Assembly (NCBI GenBank): GCA_902583075.1 | Contig: CACHUN010000005.1 | Span: 1-62,400 of the forward strand | DNA length: 62,400 bases | DNA from: an uncultured Pelagibacteraceae bacterium | GTDB lineage: Bacteria > Pseudomonadota > Alphaproteobacteria > Pelagibacterales > Pelagibacteraceae | Direction of reading: 5' to 3' | Part shown: positions 1-8,833 of the stretch, piece by piece | How the letters are laid out: each line of letters starts with the position of its first letter | Position numbering within the stretch: the stretch's first letter is position 1 | Made by a program: the position numbers and the translations under genes | The notes under the pieces: generated by a model | What the model saw: only the letters and a program-made list of their open reading frames with translations | Told to the model about the DNA's origin: nothing | Databases searched by the model: none

Positions 1-228
1 TAAACTTTCAAAAAAGAAATTTAAAATCATAGTTTTACCTACACCTACATCGCCAACTAAATAAAAGCCTAATTTATTTTTTTTATCTTTGAAGAGTTTT
101 TTAATAAATGACTGTTTGAAGTTAAGATTGTAATATTCGCTTAATTTTTGGACTATTTTTATTTGATTTTTGTTTATTTCTAAGTTCTTATCTTTGCAGT
201 GTTTAAGATAAGATTTTTTCAAACTCAT
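1..228 (-). CDS. zapE: Cell-division ATPase ZapE (AFG1-like), N-terminal part
   Basis: The first 76 codons of a minus-strand gene run off the left edge. The visible part has a charged N-terminus and, near residue 60, the Walker A loop GDVGVGKT preceded by KLGFYLV and followed by a phenylalanine-rich helix (ILNFFF). This is the typical start of the AFG1/ZapE P-loop ATPases, where a similar glycine-rich loop precedes a Met/Leu-Phe helix. ZapE is a cytoplasmic ATPase linked to Z-ring function; the mitochondrial homologue acts in protein quality control. The start ATG overlaps the stop of the cupin gene by four bases (ATGA), so the two are co-translated as the end of the csaA-acnA-bamB operon. 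The family call rests on the Walker A region alone. Confidence 0.75.
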   Translation of the reverse strand, partial: MSLKKSYLKHCKDKNLEINKNQIKIVQKLSEYYNLNFKQSFIKKLFKDKKNKLGFYLVGDVGVGKTMILNFFFESL

Positions 229-656
229 TTTTTTGTTTTAAAATCTATTCCATATTCCGATCTAGGTCCTTTCCTCAATCCATATGGGCCTGCTAAAAAA
301 ATTGTCATTGGTTTAGTTCCTGGCTCTAAGTCTACTCTGTGAAAATTATTAGCAGATCTAAACCCTATATATCCTGGTGCTCGCCACACTTTTCCTGTTT
401 TTAATGTTTCCCAATATCCTCCTCTCAAAATGATTGTGATGTAAGGAAATAAATGGTTATGGACTCCATCACCATGATCATCATCTAACATTTCATGGAT
501 TAGTATGTTAAATGGAAACCACTTTGGTCTATGTCTGAATAGAATATAATACCTATTCATCCAAGGTTTTGCTTTTTCGAATTCTGGGTGTGATGGACCT
601 CGGTCAAATACTACTTTTTTTCTTCCAAGTTTTTCTAAAATCTTTAAAAACATCAT
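225..656 (-). CDS. Small cupin-fold protein of unknown function
   Basis: A 143-residue soluble protein with no signal peptide. A cupin-like metal motif is visible: H61, then H66-N-H68, followed by a beta strand (ITIILRGGYWE) and a second-motif histidine at H106 (NNFHRVDL). The size fits a single-domain cupin. I do not recognise a named subfamily. The single cupin domain with its His set suggests a metal-binding dioxygenase or a sugar/ligand-binding protein, but no substrate can be read from it. It overlaps bamB upstream and zapE downstream by four bases each, so it is translationally coupled to both. The double Met at the start leaves a one-codon uncertainty. Confidence 0.7.
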   Translation of the reverse strand: MMFLKILEKLGRKKVVFDRGPSHPEFEKAKPWMNRYYILFRHRPKWFPFNILIHEMLDDDHGDGVHNHLFPYITIILRGGYWETLKTGKVWRAPGYIGFRSANNFHRVDLEPGTKPMTIFLAGPYGLRKGPRSEYGIDFKTKK

Positions 657-1924
657 TTTGTTCTGGTTATAGCATTGTCTTTTATCAAATACATTCTGCT
701 CTTAAATACATAGGGTCTTGAAATTTTTGATCCATGTATTTTTGTAATATTTTCCTGTAAACCAGTTACTGAATTAATTGTTAATAATCGTCCATTATTT
801 AATGAGATAAATATCTTGTATTTTCCGTGTATAAATCCAGTTGGTTTTATATCCCCTCTATTTTTAAAATTTGTCAAGATATCTGTAATTCTTAAAATAT
901 TGCCAGTTCTATCATCTATTACAAAAAGGTATCCTTCATTAGAAACCGTAAAGATTAAACTTTCGATTATAGTTGGTCTTAAGCTTGAATTTATCGATTG
1001 CGTCCATTTAATTATTCCTGTTCTTGCATCTATTGCAAAAAACTCATTTTTATTATTTGAAAAATAAATTGTATTATTTTCAAAAACTAGGTCTGAATTT
1101 TCTAAGCTAAATGCGTCTTGATATATTAAACTACTTTGTGTTGGTGTTTGCCAAACTAAACTTCCATTATTTACATCTAGTGCTGTTACATCTCCTAAGT
1201 TATTTATAAAAAAAACAATTTCATCCTTCAAAATTATTGAAAGTTTTTTTTGTGATTTTATAAATGAATTATCTGTTTTGAAACTCCATAATTCCTTTCC
1301 ATCTATATTAGATATGGCTCTAATGATATTATCAAAGTCTATTGTTAAAAATCTATCTTTGTAAACTTTGATATCAGAATTAAAAGATGATGAACTATAT
1401 TTTGACCACATAACTTTTCCATCATTTAAATCAATTGAATACATTTTTGACAAATTATCATTTACAATCAAACTTTTGCCAGCTTGAGCAAAATATAAAA
1501 TAGGATTAAGTTTCTTTTCTTTTTTATTATAATTATTAATCTCCCATATTTTCTTAAGGTCTTCGCTTAACTTGATAACCGAACCTTTTCCATTGAAAAA
1601 AATAACATTTTCATTTTCTGTAAAAAATAATTCAGGCTGATTTGAATCAAATTTTTTAATTTTATTTATTTTGTATGTTAAAAAATTATCAAAATTAGAG
1701 TCAAAATTAATATTTCCATTACTATTGCTGTTATTTTTTTGAAAAGGTTTTATTTTAAAAGTATTTAACTTCTTAATCTTTAATTGTTGATTAAATTCTT
1801 TTTCAATAGGTTCATTTTTTTTTAAAATATCTATTAATTTATCCTTATCTAATTCGTCCTTTTTTGAGAAACTACAATTAGATAAAAATATTAAAATAAT
1901 TATATATTTAATAGCTTTATTCAC
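653..1924 (-). CDS. bamB: Outer-membrane assembly lipoprotein BamB (PQQ-type beta-propeller)
   Basis: A 423-residue lipoprotein. It has a short hydrophobic signal with the lipobox LSNC, so the acylated cysteine would be C17. A low-complexity Asn/Lys linker follows, then repeated propeller blades ending in Trp-docking motifs such as GKVMWS, GKELWSF, GSLVWQT and GIIKWTQ. This is the BamB family, which helps the BAM complex insert beta-barrel proteins into the outer membrane from the periplasm. Length is slightly above the usual size of about 390 residues. It overlaps the YfgM-like gene by eight bases. The YfgM-BamB pairing is common in proteobacteria and supports the call. The der GTPase that often follows is absent here; a cupin and zapE follow instead. 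Confidence 0.88.
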   Translation of the reverse strand: MNKAIKYIIILIFLSNCSFSKKDELDKDKLIDILKKNEPIEKEFNQQLKIKKLNTFKIKPFQKNNSNSNGNINFDSNFDNFLTYKINKIKKFDSNQPELFFTENENVIFFNGKGSVIKLSEDLKKIWEINNYNKKEKKLNPILYFAQAGKSLIVNDNLSKMYSIDLNDGKVMWSKYSSSSFNSDIKVYKDRFLTIDFDNIIRAISNIDGKELWSFKTDNSFIKSQKKLSIILKDEIVFFINNLGDVTALDVNNGSLVWQTPTQSSLIYQDAFSLENSDLVFENNTIYFSNNKNEFFAIDARTGIIKWTQSINSSLRPTIIESLIFTVSNEGYLFVIDDRTGNILRITDILTNFKNRGDIKPTGFIHGKYKIFISLNNGRLLTINSVTGLQENITKIHGSKISRPYVFKSRMYLIKDNAITRTK

Positions 1925-2561
1925 TGAAATCTGATCGTAGCCTTCTTTGGACTTCTAATTTAACTTTTGGACTAACATTTTCCATTTCTGCTATTTGATT
2001 AAAGAATTCTTTTGATTTCTGCTTTTGGTTTTTTGATAAATAAAACTCAGCCATAAGATATAATGCTTGAGGTTTCCAGAGACTGTCTGATTTTATTACT
2101 GGATTAAGTATATCTAATAATTCATTTTCTTTTGCAAAGTCTGAATTAAATAGACCTTTTTTGTATATGGTTAAGTTTTTAATTTCTTTCTCAAGAGATA
2201 CATCATTTATAAGAAGATCAAAATATGAATTTATTTCATCACTAGACGTTATTAAATCATTATCTAATAAGAAAAAGAAGGCTAGTGGAGAATAGGTTTT
2301 ATCTTTAGCATTTATGATTTCTATCAAATTATTATTTATATTAACTTTTTTGCCTGTCTCAAAATTTGTAACTATTGAATTGAATTTATTTGCTAACTTT
2401 TCTTTACTGCTAGACTTGAACTCTTGATAGCCAAAAAAGGTGACCAATATCAAAATAATTAATATTAACAAAGTTATTAATTGTTTTTTTTTTGATATTA
2501 AAAAGTTTTTTAATTTTTCGACTCTTGTATTTGTATTAATAATTTCTATTTCTTCATCCAT
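1917..2561 (-). CDS. YfgM-like membrane-anchored TPR protein
   Basis: A 214-residue protein with a cytoplasmic N-terminus of about 28 residues, one transmembrane helix (about residues 29-45, LITLLILIILILVTFFGY) and a helical periplasmic region of TPR-like character. The last part (PQALYLMAEFYLSKNQKQ) is a recognisable TPR helix pair. This architecture matches YfgM, an ancillary SecYEG-associated factor implicated in periplasmic chaperone networks. Position between acnA and bamB with eight-base overlaps on both sides supports the call, since yfgM commonly precedes bamB. Sequence divergence makes the exact function inferred rather than read. Confidence 0.75.
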   Translation of the reverse strand: MDEEIEIINTNTRVEKLKNFLISKKKQLITLLILIILILVTFFGYQEFKSSSKEKLANKFNSIVTNFETGKKVNINNNLIEIINAKDKTYSPLAFFFLLDNDLITSSDEINSYFDLLINDVSLEKEIKNLTIYKKGLFNSDFAKENELLDILNPVIKSDSLWKPQALYLMAEFYLSKNQKQKSKEFFNQIAEMENVSPKVKLEVQRRLRSDFSE

Positions 2562-5229
2562 TAATCATATTCCTTAGAACATATTGTAGAATACCACCGT
2601 TCTTGTAGTATTCTAATTCATTTTTAGTGTCTATTCTGCATAACATTTTAATTTTTTTAATGTCCCCCGTTGCATATTTAATTTCAACTTCTAAATGATC
2701 GCCAGGATTAATTCCTTTCTCAAGACCTAATACTGAAATTAATTCTGACCCTTTTAGGTTTAAATTCTGTCTATTAATATTTTCTACAAACTGCAAAGGT
2801 AAAACTCCCATACCAATTAGATTTGATCTATGTATTCTCTCAAAACTTTCAGCAATTACAGCTTTTACACCTAACAGTTTTGTCCCCTTTGCTGCCCAAT
2901 CTCTTGAAGAACCAGTTCCATATTCCTTTCCACCAAATACTACTAAATCAGTTCCTCTCTTTTTGTATTCAACAACAGCATCATAAATAGGCATTACTTT
3001 TTCTTCAGGATATAATATAGTGAAACCTCCCTCTGTACCTGGAGCCATTTCATTTTTAATTCTAATATTAGCAAATGTTCCTCTCATCATTACCTCATGA
3101 TTTCCTCTTCTTGCACCATAAGAATTATAATCCTTGGGCAAAATTTGATGCTTCATAAAATAATTTCCTGTTGGGCTTTCTTTTTGAATGCTTCCAGCTG
3201 GCGATATATGGTCTGTTGTTACCATATCCCCTAAAATTAATAATGGTCTTGCATGTTTTATTTCCTTAAAACCTTCTGGTTCATCAGGTAAATTTTCAAA
3301 AAATGGTGGTTTTTTAACATAGGTAGAATTTTCTTCCCAATTATAAATACTTCCTTTGTCCACTTTAATTTTTTGCCATTGTTCCGGTCCCTCAGAGACA
3401 TTTGAATATCTGTTCACAAACATTTCTGGGTTTAAGGATTGTTTAAGAGTGTCCTCAATCTCTTTATTAGAAGGCCAAATGTCTTTTAGGTAAATATCTT
3501 GTCCTTTATTATCTTTTCCCAATGGATCTTTATACAAATCCATTCTCATAGATCCTGCAATTGCATAAGCTACTACAAGAGGAGGTGAAGCTAAATAATT
3601 TGCTTTAACTAAAGGAGAAATCCTTCCTTCAAAGTTTCTATTTCCAGACAGAACTGAAACTGCATATAAATTATTTTGTTTAACAGCATCAGTAATATTA
3701 TCTGGTAAAGGTCCAGAGTTACCAATACAAGTTGTGCAACCATAACCAACTAAATTAAAACCTAATTCATCTAAATATTTACTTAAACCAGATTTATCTA
3801 AGTAGTCAGTAACAACTTGTGACCCAGGTGCTAATGATGTTTTGACCCAAGGTTTAACATTTAAGCCTTTTTCAATTGCATTTTTGGCTAACAGTCCTGC
3901 GCCAATTAATACATTTGGATTGGAGGTGTTCGTGCATGATGTAATGGCTGCTATTAATATATCTCCATCTTTTATCTCGAAATCTGTGTCTTTAACTTTT
4001 GCTACTGTTGGATCAGTTTTTTTACATATATCTTCAAAAACTTTAATAAAATTTTTTGATGCCTCTGTTAAAAAAACTTTGTCTTGTGGTCTTTTTGGCC
4101 CAGAAATTGTTGGAACTACTGTTGACATATCTAGAGATAAAGTATCTGTAAAAACAATATCTTCACTTGCCCACAAATTTTGTTCTTTTGCATATTTTTC
4201 TACGATTTGAATATTCTCTTTTGATCTTCCTGAAAATTCTAAGTATTTTAATGTTTCTTCATCAATTGGAAAAAATCCACAGGTAGCACCGTACTCAGGT
4301 GCCATATTGGCAATAGTTGCTCTATCAGCAAGTGTTAGATTTTTTAGACCTTCTCCATAAAATTCTACAAATTTGCCTACAACACCTTTGTCTCTTAACA
4401 TTTTCACTACTGTTAAAACTAGGTCAGTAGCAGTTGTGCCTTCTGGAAGTTTATTTTTCATTTCGAACCCAATCACTTCGGGTATTAGCATTGATATTGG
4501 TTGCCCCAGCATACCTGCTTCTGCTTCAATTCCTCCAACACCCCAACCAAGTACTGACAACCCATTAACCATTGTTGTATGGCTATCAGTTCCAACAAGC
4601 GTGTCTGGAAATAAATACTCTTTATCCTCAAATTTTTCGTTCCATACTACTTTTGATAAATATTCTAAATTTACTTGGTGACAGATTCCAGTGCCTGGAG
4701 GAACAATTCTAAAATTATTAAAGGCTTGTTGTCCCCATTTTAAAAAGGAATATCTCTCAAAGTTTCTATCAAACTCAATATCAACATTCTCTTTTAATGA
4801 ATTCTTTGTTGCAAACTTATCAACTTGAACCGAATGATCGATCACCAGATCCACAGAAGAAAGAGGGTTAATTGTATTAGGATCTTTATTCTTTTTCTTA
4901 ACTGTGTCCCTCATGGCAGCAAGGTCAGCAACAGCAGGTATACCTGTATAATCTTGCAGAAGTACTCTTGCAGGTCTATATGCAATTTCTGTTTTGGATT
5001 TTTTTGAATTTAACCACTCTTTAATCGCTAGAATCTGTTCTTTATTAACAGTAACGTTATCTTCATATCTTAAAAGATTTTCAAGTAAGACTTTTATTGA
5101 TTTTGGTAATTTATTTATGCCCTCTAAACCATTTATCTCTGCTTCTTTTAGTGAAAAATAAGAATAATTTTTTCCATTTACTGACAGTTCTTTAAGACAA
5201 TTAAATGAATTTTGTTTTCCTGGTCTCAT
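2554..5229 (-). CDS. acnA: Aconitate hydratase A
   Basis: A full-length 891-residue aconitase of the AcnA/IRP type, interconverting citrate and isocitrate in the TCA cycle. The [4Fe-4S] ligands are visible as C432 (SCTNTSNP) and C498/C501 (GYGCTTCIGNSGP). The substrate-binding loop VGTDSHTTMVNGL and the C-terminal swivelling domain (GDMVTTDHISPAGSI, KEYGTGSSRDWAAKG) are intact. Length equals that of E. coli AcnA. It is seven bases after the LysE-type gene and overlaps the YfgM-like gene by eight bases, so a TCA enzyme is embedded in an envelope-biogenesis operon. No regulatory element specific to acnA is visible. Confidence 0.98.
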   Translation of the reverse strand: MRPGKQNSFNCLKELSVNGKNYSYFSLKEAEINGLEGINKLPKSIKVLLENLLRYEDNVTVNKEQILAIKEWLNSKKSKTEIAYRPARVLLQDYTGIPAVADLAAMRDTVKKKNKDPNTINPLSSVDLVIDHSVQVDKFATKNSLKENVDIEFDRNFERYSFLKWGQQAFNNFRIVPPGTGICHQVNLEYLSKVVWNEKFEDKEYLFPDTLVGTDSHTTMVNGLSVLGWGVGGIEAEAGMLGQPISMLIPEVIGFEMKNKLPEGTTATDLVLTVVKMLRDKGVVGKFVEFYGEGLKNLTLADRATIANMAPEYGATCGFFPIDEETLKYLEFSGRSKENIQIVEKYAKEQNLWASEDIVFTDTLSLDMSTVVPTISGPKRPQDKVFLTEASKNFIKVFEDICKKTDPTVAKVKDTDFEIKDGDILIAAITSCTNTSNPNVLIGAGLLAKNAIEKGLNVKPWVKTSLAPGSQVVTDYLDKSGLSKYLDELGFNLVGYGCTTCIGNSGPLPDNITDAVKQNNLYAVSVLSGNRNFEGRISPLVKANYLASPPLVVAYAIAGSMRMDLYKDPLGKDNKGQDIYLKDIWPSNKEIEDTLKQSLNPEMFVNRYSNVSEGPEQWQKIKVDKGSIYNWEENSTYVKKPPFFENLPDEPEGFKEIKHARPLLILGDMVTTDHISPAGSIQKESPTGNYFMKHQILPKDYNSYGARRGNHEVMMRGTFANIRIKNEMAPGTEGGFTILYPEEKVMPIYDAVVEYKKRGTDLVVFGGKEYGTGSSRDWAAKGTKLLGVKAVIAESFERIHRSNLIGMGVLPLQFVENINRQNLNLKGSELISVLGLEKGINPGDHLEVEIKYATGDIKKIKMLCRIDTKNELEYYKNGGILQYVLRNMING

Positions 5230-5236
5230 AAATTTA

Positions 5237-5827
5237 TTAGTAATAAAAAGTTGCTATACAGCTTAATAAGAGTGCCGACATAACATAATTAAACCATTTA
5301 ATAAATTTCTCATTTGTCGCGAATTTCCTCATAAATTTTCCAATTATAGTCCAGAAAATAATACTAATTACTGCAAACAAAAAGGCAATGCTTAATAGCC
5401 AAATAGAATATGAAATAAAGTTACCACCAGATTCTACATAGGTGGAAACTGCAATTATAGCAACAATTACACCTTTAGGATTTAAAAATTGATATAGAAA
5501 TGTTTCAACAAAATTTACAGGTTTTAAATTATCACTTTCACTTGATGATTTTGAAAATGAAATTTTGTAAGACAAATATATTAAAAAAATTGTTCCTGTA
5601 AAAATTAAACCTTTTTGGAGTATTGGATAAAGCTTAAATATATTTATTAAACCAAAGTTAATTACTGCTAGCATAAATGTAAAACCAAAAATTACTCCCA
5701 ACATCAAAGGAATAGTTTTTTTAAATCCGTGATTAAATCCAGAGTGAGAGGCAACTATATTGTTTGGTCCTGGAGAACAGCTTGTTACAAACATAAATAA
5801 ACATAGAGACAGTAATTCGGGGTGCAT
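5237..5827 (-). CDS. LysE/RhtB-family amino-acid exporter
   Basis: A 196-residue integral membrane protein with about five or six hydrophobic helices. The N-terminal CSPGPNN motif after the first helix is the family signature of LysE/RhtB/ThrE-like exporters. The closest general type is the RhtB (homoserine/threonine/leucine efflux) group; substrate cannot be read. The gene lies two bases downstream of csaA and seven upstream of acnA, so it is in the same transcript. The predicted start places the first helix directly at the N-terminus, as is normal for this family. Confidence 0.88.
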   Translation of the reverse strand: MHPELLSLCLFMFVTSCSPGPNNIVASHSGFNHGFKKTIPLMLGVIFGFTFMLAVINFGLINIFKLYPILQKGLIFTGTIFLIYLSYKISFSKSSSESDNLKPVNFVETFLYQFLNPKGVIVAIIAVSTYVESGGNFISYSIWLLSIAFLFAVISIIFWTIIGKFMRKFATNEKFIKWFNYVMSALLLSCIATFYY

Positions 5828-5829
5828 GT

Positions 5830-6171
5830 TTATGCTACAGGCAAACCATTTTCTACTTTTTGGGATGGGTGAACAAGAACAACTTTGCCTTCCTCATCTA
5901 TAGAACCAAGTATTAAAACCTGAGAGACAATACCTGCTATATTTTTTTCAGGAAAGTTACATATGCCAATGACTTGTTTTCCAACAAGATTTTCCTCATT
6001 ATAATAGTGAGTTATCTGTGCTGATGATTGCTTAATTCCTATATCTTTCCCAAAGTCAACCTCAACAACAAGAGATGGTTTCCTTGCTTTTTCATTTTTT
6101 TTTACCGATATTACTGTTCCTACTCTGATATCTACTCTGTCATAAATGTCGTAGGTTATTTGTTCTTTCAT
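5830..6171 (-). CDS. csaA: CsaA-type tRNA-binding OB-fold protein
   Basis: A 113-residue protein consisting of one tRNA-binding (EMAP/Arc1p-like) OB fold. Visible motifs are DIRVGTV at the start of strand 1, KARKPS, the SSAQIT loop and KQVIGICNFPEKNIAGI, all typical of CsaA. CsaA is a dimeric chaperone-like or tRNA-binding protein described in Bacillus and many proteobacteria. It is the first gene of the minus-strand operon running to zapE. Only 25 bases separate its start codon from the divergent argE start. Confidence 0.92.
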   Translation of the reverse strand: MKEQITYDIYDRVDIRVGTVISVKKNEKARKPSLVVEVDFGKDIGIKQSSAQITHYYNEENLVGKQVIGICNFPEKNIAGIVSQVLILGSIDEEGKVVLVHPSQKVENGLPVA

Positions 6172-6187
6172 AAATTTAATATATAAT
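6160..6187 (+). promoter_or_regulatory. Candidate sigma-70 promoter of argE
   Basis: TTGTTC at 6160-6165, a 16-base spacer and a perfect TATAAT at 6182-6187 lie just before the argE start at 6197. The -35 box falls inside the first codons of divergent csaA. The leader would be almost absent. AT-rich context makes chance matches common. Confidence 0.4.
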
Positions 6188-6196
6188 TAAAAATAA

Positions 6197-7384
6197 ATGA
6201 GTACAGGAAATAATTTAGAAGAAATATATAGTAATTCTATTAATATACTAAAAGATTTAATTGCTTTTAAAACTATTTCTGGTGAAAACAACACTCAACT
6301 AATTGACTATTGCGATAATATTTTAAATTCATTGGGTGCGGTATCATTTAGAACATATGATGAAGAAGAAAAAAGAGTAAATCTTTTTTCAACTATAAAA
6401 GCTAAAAAAAAGAGTAAAAAAAAACCAATAATTTTATCTGGACATACTGATGTGGTTCCAGTTTCTAAAGGATGGGCAACAGATCCTTTTGATGCAACAA
6501 TCAAAGATGACAAATTATTTGGTAGAGGCTCATGTGATATGAAAGGATTTATAGCATGTGCATTAGCATACGCACCTATTTTCTCTTCTTCAAATTTAGA
6601 CAGAGATATTCATTTTTCATTTACATTTGACGAGGAAACTGCTTGCATAGGTGCACCTATTTTAATTAAAGAATTAAAAAAAAGAGAAATTCATGATTGT
6701 ATTTGCATAGTGGGTGAACCAACCAATATGAAAATAATAGATGCACACAAAGGATGTTATGAATATACAACATATTTTGAAGGTCTTGCAGGACATAGTT
6801 CACAACCAGAAAAAGGTGTGAGTGCAGTTGAATTTGCTGCGAGATATGTGAATAAACTATTAGAATTAAAAGAAAATCTGAAATCTAGACAATTAAAAGA
6901 CTCGATCTTTGAACCACCTTATTCAACTTTACAAATTGGTGGAATTTTTGGTGGTATAGCACACAACGTTATTGCTGATAAATGCCATGTAAACTGGGAG
7001 ACAAGACCTGTAGTTAAAGAAGATGGAATTTTCTTAAATAACGAAATAGATAAATTTACAAATGAAATTCTTTTACCAGAAATGCAAAAAATTTATCCAA
7101 AATCTTCCATAAAAAAAACTATAATTGGTGAAATTACTGGTTTCGATAGAGTCCCTAACTCAGATGCATGCGAATTTGTTTCGAGTATAACTGGAGATAA
7201 TTCTAGAGATGTAGTTTCTTTCGGAACAGAAGCAGGACTATTTCAGGAGATTGGAATTAGTACGGTTGTATGTGGACCAGGATCTATAAAGCAAGCTCAT
7301 AAGATTGATGAATTTATAAAACTATCTGAAATTAAAAAATGTATTAGTTTTTTAGATGGTATTAAAAATAAATCTTTAAATTAA
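6197..7384 (+). CDS. argE: Acetylornithine deacetylase (M20 family)
   Basis: A 395-residue M20 metallopeptidase-fold deacetylase. Metal and catalytic residues are visible: H83 and D85 in SGHTDVVP, D114 in GRGSCDMKG, the catalytic pair E146/E147 in DEET, and a late histidine in GPGSIKQAHKIDEF. The GHSSQPEKGVSAVE segment is the dimerisation-domain start typical of ArgE. It removes the acetyl group from N-acetylornithine in arginine synthesis. Closely related M20 enzymes can act on other N-acetyl amino acids, so the exact substrate is inferred. It stands alone on the plus strand and its stop overlaps the convergent aldehyde dehydrogenase by four bases. Confidence 0.85.
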   Translation: MSTGNNLEEIYSNSINILKDLIAFKTISGENNTQLIDYCDNILNSLGAVSFRTYDEEEKRVNLFSTIKAKKKSKKKPIILSGHTDVVPVSKGWATDPFDATIKDDKLFGRGSCDMKGFIACALAYAPIFSSSNLDRDIHFSFTFDEETACIGAPILIKELKKREIHDCICIVGEPTNMKIIDAHKGCYEYTTYFEGLAGHSSQPEKGVSAVEFAARYVNKLLELKENLKSRQLKDSIFEPPYSTLQIGGIFGGIAHNVIADKCHVNWETRPVVKEDGIFLNNEIDKFTNEILLPEMQKIYPKSSIKKTIIGEITGFDRVPNSDACEFVSSITGDNSRDVVSFGTEAGLFQEIGISTVVCGPGSIKQAHKIDEFIKLSEIKKCISFLDGIKNKSLN

Positions 7385-8814
7385 TTCCAACCACCAATAG
7401 ATTTTACTTCTAAAAATTCTAACAAACCTTCTTTTCCACCTTCTCTTCCTATTCCAGAGTGTTTGAATCCTCCAAATGGAGCATCTACAGCTAATGAAGC
7501 TGTATTAGCAACTATCATTCCAGATCTAAGTTTTCTTGCAACTCTTTTAACTTTTTCTTGATCTTCAGTTTGAATATAGTTTGTCAGACCATAAGGAGTA
7601 TCATTTGCGATTTCAATTGCCTCTTCTTCTGTTTCAAATGGAATTACTGATAATACTGGACCAAAAATCTCAGTTCTGGCAATTTCCATATTATTATTTA
7701 CATTAGCAAAAACAGTTGGCCTCACATAATAACCATCTTCAAAACCTTCAGGTTTTCCAGGTCCTCCTGCTATTAAATTAGCACCTTCATCTATACCCTT
7801 TTTAATTAAACCTTGAATTTTATTATATTGTGTTTCGGATATTACTGGACCAATGTGATCTCCTTCTTTTTGGGGAATATCAACTTTATATTCATTAGCA
7901 AATTTTTTTAATCTGTTAACTGCATCATGATAGATTGATTTTTCTACGAGCATTCTTGTAGGCGCATTACATGATTGGCCTGAATTTCTAAAACATCGTG
8001 CAGCTCCTCTTTCAATTGCCTCAGAGTCTGCATCTTTAAAAATAATATTTGCTCCTTTTCCACCTAATTCAAGGCTTACCCTTTTAAAATCTTTTGCTGC
8101 GTTTTGAGAAATTAGAGCTCCTGCTCTTGTTGAACCAGTAAAAGATATCATATTTACATCTTTATGACTGGTCAGTGCATTACCTGTAGTTTCCCCATCT
8201 CCATTAACTAAATTAAATACACCTTTAGGAAAACCTGCCTCATCAATAAGTTCTGCAAGTATCATTGATGATAAAGGTGCTAGCTCAGAAGGTTTTAAGA
8301 TCATGGTGCATCCTGCTGCTAAAGCTGGGATTACTTTTAAACAAACTTGATTCATTGGCCAATTCCAGGGTGTAATTAATACACAAACTCCTTTGGGTTC
8401 ATAAATAATTCTCTGATCTTGCGCATGATCTCCTAAAGGTTTTTCAAAATCAAAAGCTTTAAGATACTTTATAAATGATTTCGTATGACTTGCTCCTGTA
8501 CCAGTTTGTAGTTTAGATGCAAAATCTTTTGGAGCACCCATTTCCATCATTATTGCTTCAGTAGTGTCATTCCATCTTTTTTTATATAACTCATAAAACT
8601 TTTCTAATAGTTTAATTCTCTCTTCTTTTTTTGTGAAACCCCAAGTTTGAAAAGCAGTTTTTGCAGCTGATACCGCATCATCAACATCTTCTTTTCCACC
8701 CAGTGAAATAACTGCACAACTTTTTTCTGTAGCAGGATTTATTACTTGAATATCTTTAGAATTTTTTGGTTCTACCCATTTACCATTTATATAAAAATTT
8801 CTTTTTTCTAACAT
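7381..8814 (-). CDS. NAD(P)-dependent aldehyde dehydrogenase
   Basis: A 477-residue class 3-like aldehyde dehydrogenase with the complete catalytic set: N151 in TPWNWP, E249 in LELGGK and nucleophile C282 in NSGQSCNAPTR, plus the cofactor loop FTGSTRAG. It lies 19 bases after the ureohydrolase gene in the same direction. That pairing fits a route in which a guanidino- or amino-aldehyde and its acid are processed (compare KauB with GbuA in arginine catabolism), but this is inference. A clear paralogue with the same C-terminal ending (GGFKHSG/GGYKQSG, then LEFLEVK and GWN) is encoded at 34304-35734. Confidence 0.9.
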   Translation of the reverse strand: MLEKRNFYINGKWVEPKNSKDIQVINPATEKSCAVISLGGKEDVDDAVSAAKTAFQTWGFTKKEERIKLLEKFYELYKKRWNDTTEAIMMEMGAPKDFASKLQTGTGASHTKSFIKYLKAFDFEKPLGDHAQDQRIIYEPKGVCVLITPWNWPMNQVCLKVIPALAAGCTMILKPSELAPLSSMILAELIDEAGFPKGVFNLVNGDGETTGNALTSHKDVNMISFTGSTRAGALISQNAAKDFKRVSLELGGKGANIIFKDADSEAIERGAARCFRNSGQSCNAPTRMLVEKSIYHDAVNRLKKFANEYKVDIPQKEGDHIGPVISETQYNKIQGLIKKGIDEGANLIAGGPGKPEGFEDGYYVRPTVFANVNNNMEIARTEIFGPVLSVIPFETEEEAIEIANDTPYGLTNYIQTEDQEKVKRVARKLRSGMIVANTASLAVDAPFGGFKHSGIGREGGKEGLLEFLEVKSIGGWN

Positions 8815-8833
8815 ATATTAAGCTATCTATTCT

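Noticed and set aside
4373..4681. Open frame of about 100 codons on the plus strand inside acnA
   Set aside because: It lies antisense to a conserved part of aconitase, has a low-complexity Ser/Pro/Thr composition and no ribosome-binding site. It is a shadow of acnA.
6197..7384. The M20 deacetylase as the missing ectoine-pathway deacetylase
   Set aside because: DoeB/EutE belongs to a different family (M14, succinylglutamate desuccinylase type), and the gene is 23 kb away and alone. ArgE is the simpler reading.
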